Positions 5,169 through 7,168 of a stretch of DNA of 7,168 bases are shown piece after piece (within the stretch, counting starts at the first letter, position 1; each line of letters opens with the position of its first letter). The notes below the pieces were generated by a model. That model searched no databases. It was given only the letters and a program-made list of their open reading frames with translations, and was not told the origin of the DNA. This stretch comes from Thiomonas sp. X19 (lineage in GTDB: Bacteria > Pseudomonadota > Gammaproteobacteria > Burkholderiales > Burkholderiaceae_C), in assembly GCF_900089495.1 (NCBI RefSeq), contig NZ_LT605203.1, forward strand, positions 2,583,766-2,590,933. Reading direction: 5' to 3'. A program made the position numbers and the translations under genes.

Positions 5169-7168
5169 CGATTCTCCTTCACGCGTGCTACAAGCCATTG
5201 CAAAAGTTTGTGCGAGGCATTGGCAACGTCCGTGCCCGCGTGAATTTGGGCATTCCAGGCGGCAGCTTCGGTGTCTTGCCATCCCTGCTCCTCGAAAAGG
5301 CGCGTGGCCTGCGCGTTATCAAGCGGCAGGGTCTCCGCCAAGCGGCGGCAGTGCATAACCGCCCAGTGGTACGCCAACGTCCCGAGAAGAGTGTGAATCG
5401 TGCCAGGCTCGGTCGGCATCCGAAATTGGCGGACCCAATCAGGTACGTCTTCAGCAGGCATTGGATGCGCCAGCGCGTAACCTTGGCCCTTGGCGGCACC
5501 CAGAACCATGGCAGCTTCGACCATGCCAGCGTCTTCCAACCCTTCGACCACCACAGCCCGATTCAGATCCCGCCCCATCTCGATGAGTGTGGAGATCAAG
5601 CCGACGGTCTCCAGGGGGGAGATGCGCAACTGGGTGAGCAGGCCCTGGTCGATCTTGATCGCATCGAAAGGCAGGACCGACAAACGCTTGAGGCTGGAGT
5701 AGCCTGAACCGAGATCGTCCATCGCCAGTTTGACACCGAGGCGCACGAGTTGGTCGATGGCTTCGCTCTGGGTGCGCTGATCGATAGACTGGGTCTCCAA
5801 CAGTTCCAGCGTGAGCCGGTGGGGGGGCGATGCCGTGTTGGCGCAGGGCTTCTTCGATCCACTGCGAGCAATGGATATCCAGCAGGGTGGATGGTGGAAG
5901 ATTGACCGAGATGTCGATGCGCAGCCCCTGGGCATCCCAGTGATTGAGAATCTCCAGGGACTGCTTCAGCCCGAGTTTAAACAGCCGGTCGAGCCCCGCG
6001 TCGGATAAGAGAGGCAGAAATACACCTGGCAGCACAATGGTGCCATCCTCCAGTTTGAGCCGCGCCAGGGCCTGAACCTTTTGCACACTGCCTGTGCCCA
6101 AGTCCACCACCGGTTGCATGAACATCGCCAGGCCGCCGGCAAAGAGCCGCTGCCGATAGATTTGCGCCTCGTCAAGGCGCAGCACGTGCGAATCCGCAGG
6201 GCGATGACATCGGCGCCTGATCTCTTCCCAGCGGCGGCGTAGAGCTCGGACAAATTGCCGCATCCAGAAGGATTCAAACTGATTTGGGTAAGCGCCGAAC
6301 ATTCGAAACGCGGCAATCGGATGACCCTCTTCGCCCAAGATTGAGAGGGCTACTGCGCTGCGAACACCCAAAGGCAGCATCTGAGCGTGCCAGGCGGCAA
6401 ATCGAGAATCCTGCCCATAAGCTCCGGAGCTCAAGACGGATCGGCTTCTCCAGGCCCGGCTGACCAAGGCTTGCCCTAATGGAGAGGTCGGATCCAGACG
6501 GGGCTGATAGTGCGACTGTCGGGTGATGGCTTGAATCGCATCCGAATGCAAGCCAGCCGTACTTGTCAGTTGAAAGATTCCCCGTTCATCCGGGACTTCG
6601 ATGGCGGCGTTCAGGATGCCCGGCAACGCTGCTAGCGAATCGAGCTCCACGCGCATTGCCTCTGCCCACAGAACTTCTCTTGGCGGCAAATCGGCCGCAA
6701 GCGCAGAGTGGTACTGCTCGACGGTTTTATCCAGGCTCTGCAACTGCGTTTGCATGTCGTCCTGCAGGCGTTTTTCCGCAGCCAGCATGAGTTGATAGCG
6801 CGTGCGTGCCGTGATGGTCGTTGCGCTCAGTTTTGCATGCAGCAGTTCGCGATGCAGCGACAGAGACTGCACCAATGTTGCGCTATCGACGCCCACCAGC
6901 GCATGCACCTGCCCCAGGCGTTGCGCACGGGAAATGATGGCCTCTTGCGTGGTGTGGGGGGCAAGCAAAAACCGCAGATGCTCAGCCTGGGTCGTCTTCA
7001 GGGCCTGCATCTCCTGCGGGTTCAGGTTGGCCAGAATGGCGGCTGGTGCGGGAGCACGTGCCAAGCGCGTGTAGAACTCCTCAGCGAACTGGATCGAAAT
7101 GGTTTGAAAAACGTTCTGCATCCTGTCTAACAGAGCGGTGGCGTCTTCTCCATAAGGCTCGAAGGGCC
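5159..7168 (-). pseudogene. Globin-GAF-EAL cyclic-di-GMP signalling protein, split by a frameshift; start may lie outside the window
   Basis: Numbering is from the ATG at 7121. Residues 1 to about 150 resemble a globin-coupled sensor: AEHLRFLLAP, then RLGQVHALVGVD with His73 as likely heme ligand. About 155-310 looks like a GAF domain. From about 325 comes an EAL domain: FMQPVVDL, VQALARL, SVNLPP, LTLELLET, DDLGSGYSSLKRL, AIKID, VVVEGLED, QGYALAHPM. No GGDEF is present. The signature Glu of EAL is Gln350. A final 85 residues (YHWAVMHCRRL, EEQGWQD, IHAGTDVANASHKLL) hold His-rich helices, slightly like a CZB zinc-binding domain. At residues 432-434, seven Gs (5821-5827) shift the frame: one reading stops at 5451, the other continues to 5159. 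With six Gs a 653-residue protein is restored. The frame stays open upstream to the right edge (PYGEDATALLDR before Met1) and the ATG lacks a proper ribosome binding site, so the start may be further right. Expected role: oxygen or redox control of cyclic-di-GMP. Confidence 0.8.
5821..5827. repeat. G7 homopolymer at the frameshift of the EAL gene
   Basis: Seven consecutive Gs (Cs in the coding strand) lie between the SVNLPP and LELLE motifs of the EAL domain. The codons read ATC GCC CCC CCA in the upstream frame. Removing one G gives ATC GCC CCC CAC and joins the upstream frame to the rest of the EAL domain. The run is a hot spot for slippage or for sequencing error. Confidence 0.85.

Noticed and set aside
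4729..5358. Plus-strand open frame of 209 codons over the IS630 region
   Set aside because: It is the complement of the recognisable IS630 transposase and spans the element border without any domain.
5198..5707. Plus-strand open frame of 169 codons within the EAL gene
   Set aside because: It is antisense to conserved EAL motifs and has no features of its own.
1..7168. CRISPR array, tRNA, rRNA or integron attachment sites
   Set aside because: No regularly spaced repeats, no cloverleaf with a TTCRANY arm and no rRNA-like stretches were found by eye.

Overview
The window is a GC-rich, gamma/beta-proteobacterial-looking stretch. The BrnT/BrnA pair, IS630/IS66/IS110 remnants and a cyclic-di-GMP EAL regulator would all fit Burkholderiales or relatives, but this is inferred from style only. 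Every recognisable gene lies on the minus strand, so the natural reading direction is right to left. No rRNA, tRNA or CRISPR was seen.

Right part (5159-7168): a large cyclic-di-GMP signalling gene with a globin-like heme sensor, a GAF-like domain, an EAL phosphodiesterase domain and a C-terminal domain of uncertain type. It is split in two by a +1 error in a 7-G run, its EAL signature reads QAL, and its true start may lie beyond the right edge. Next (about 4366-5102) is a decayed IS630-type transposase with a lost N-terminus, one frameshift and two internal stops.

Centre (2177-4237): the intact cargo, a likely two-gene operon. It encodes an exported creatininase-family hydrolase with substituted metal-ligand positions, followed by an exported YncE/YVTN-type beta-propeller. 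An inverted repeat and a direct repeat lie upstream of the first gene.

Left part (1-2090): a graveyard of nested mobile DNA. It holds an IS110-type upstream region (candidate bridge RNA) with only the first 15 codons of the transposase. These are interrupted exactly where a group II intron 5' end (GTGCG) begins, and the intron is itself truncated. A short serine-recombinase-like tail follows, running directly into an intact BrnT/BrnA toxin-antitoxin pair with its own promoter and probable terminator. The left edge is an IS66 TnpC remnant in which the zinc-finger part has been joined to the C-terminal element by a deletion.

The functioning units are probably the toxin-antitoxin pair and the creatininase/propeller operon. 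The rest is broken, or in the case of the EAL gene possibly switchable. I see no clear wholly new system. The most interesting items are the paired exported creatininase variant and propeller, the QAL/poly-G EAL gene, and the intron-in-IS110 junction with its bridge-RNA region.
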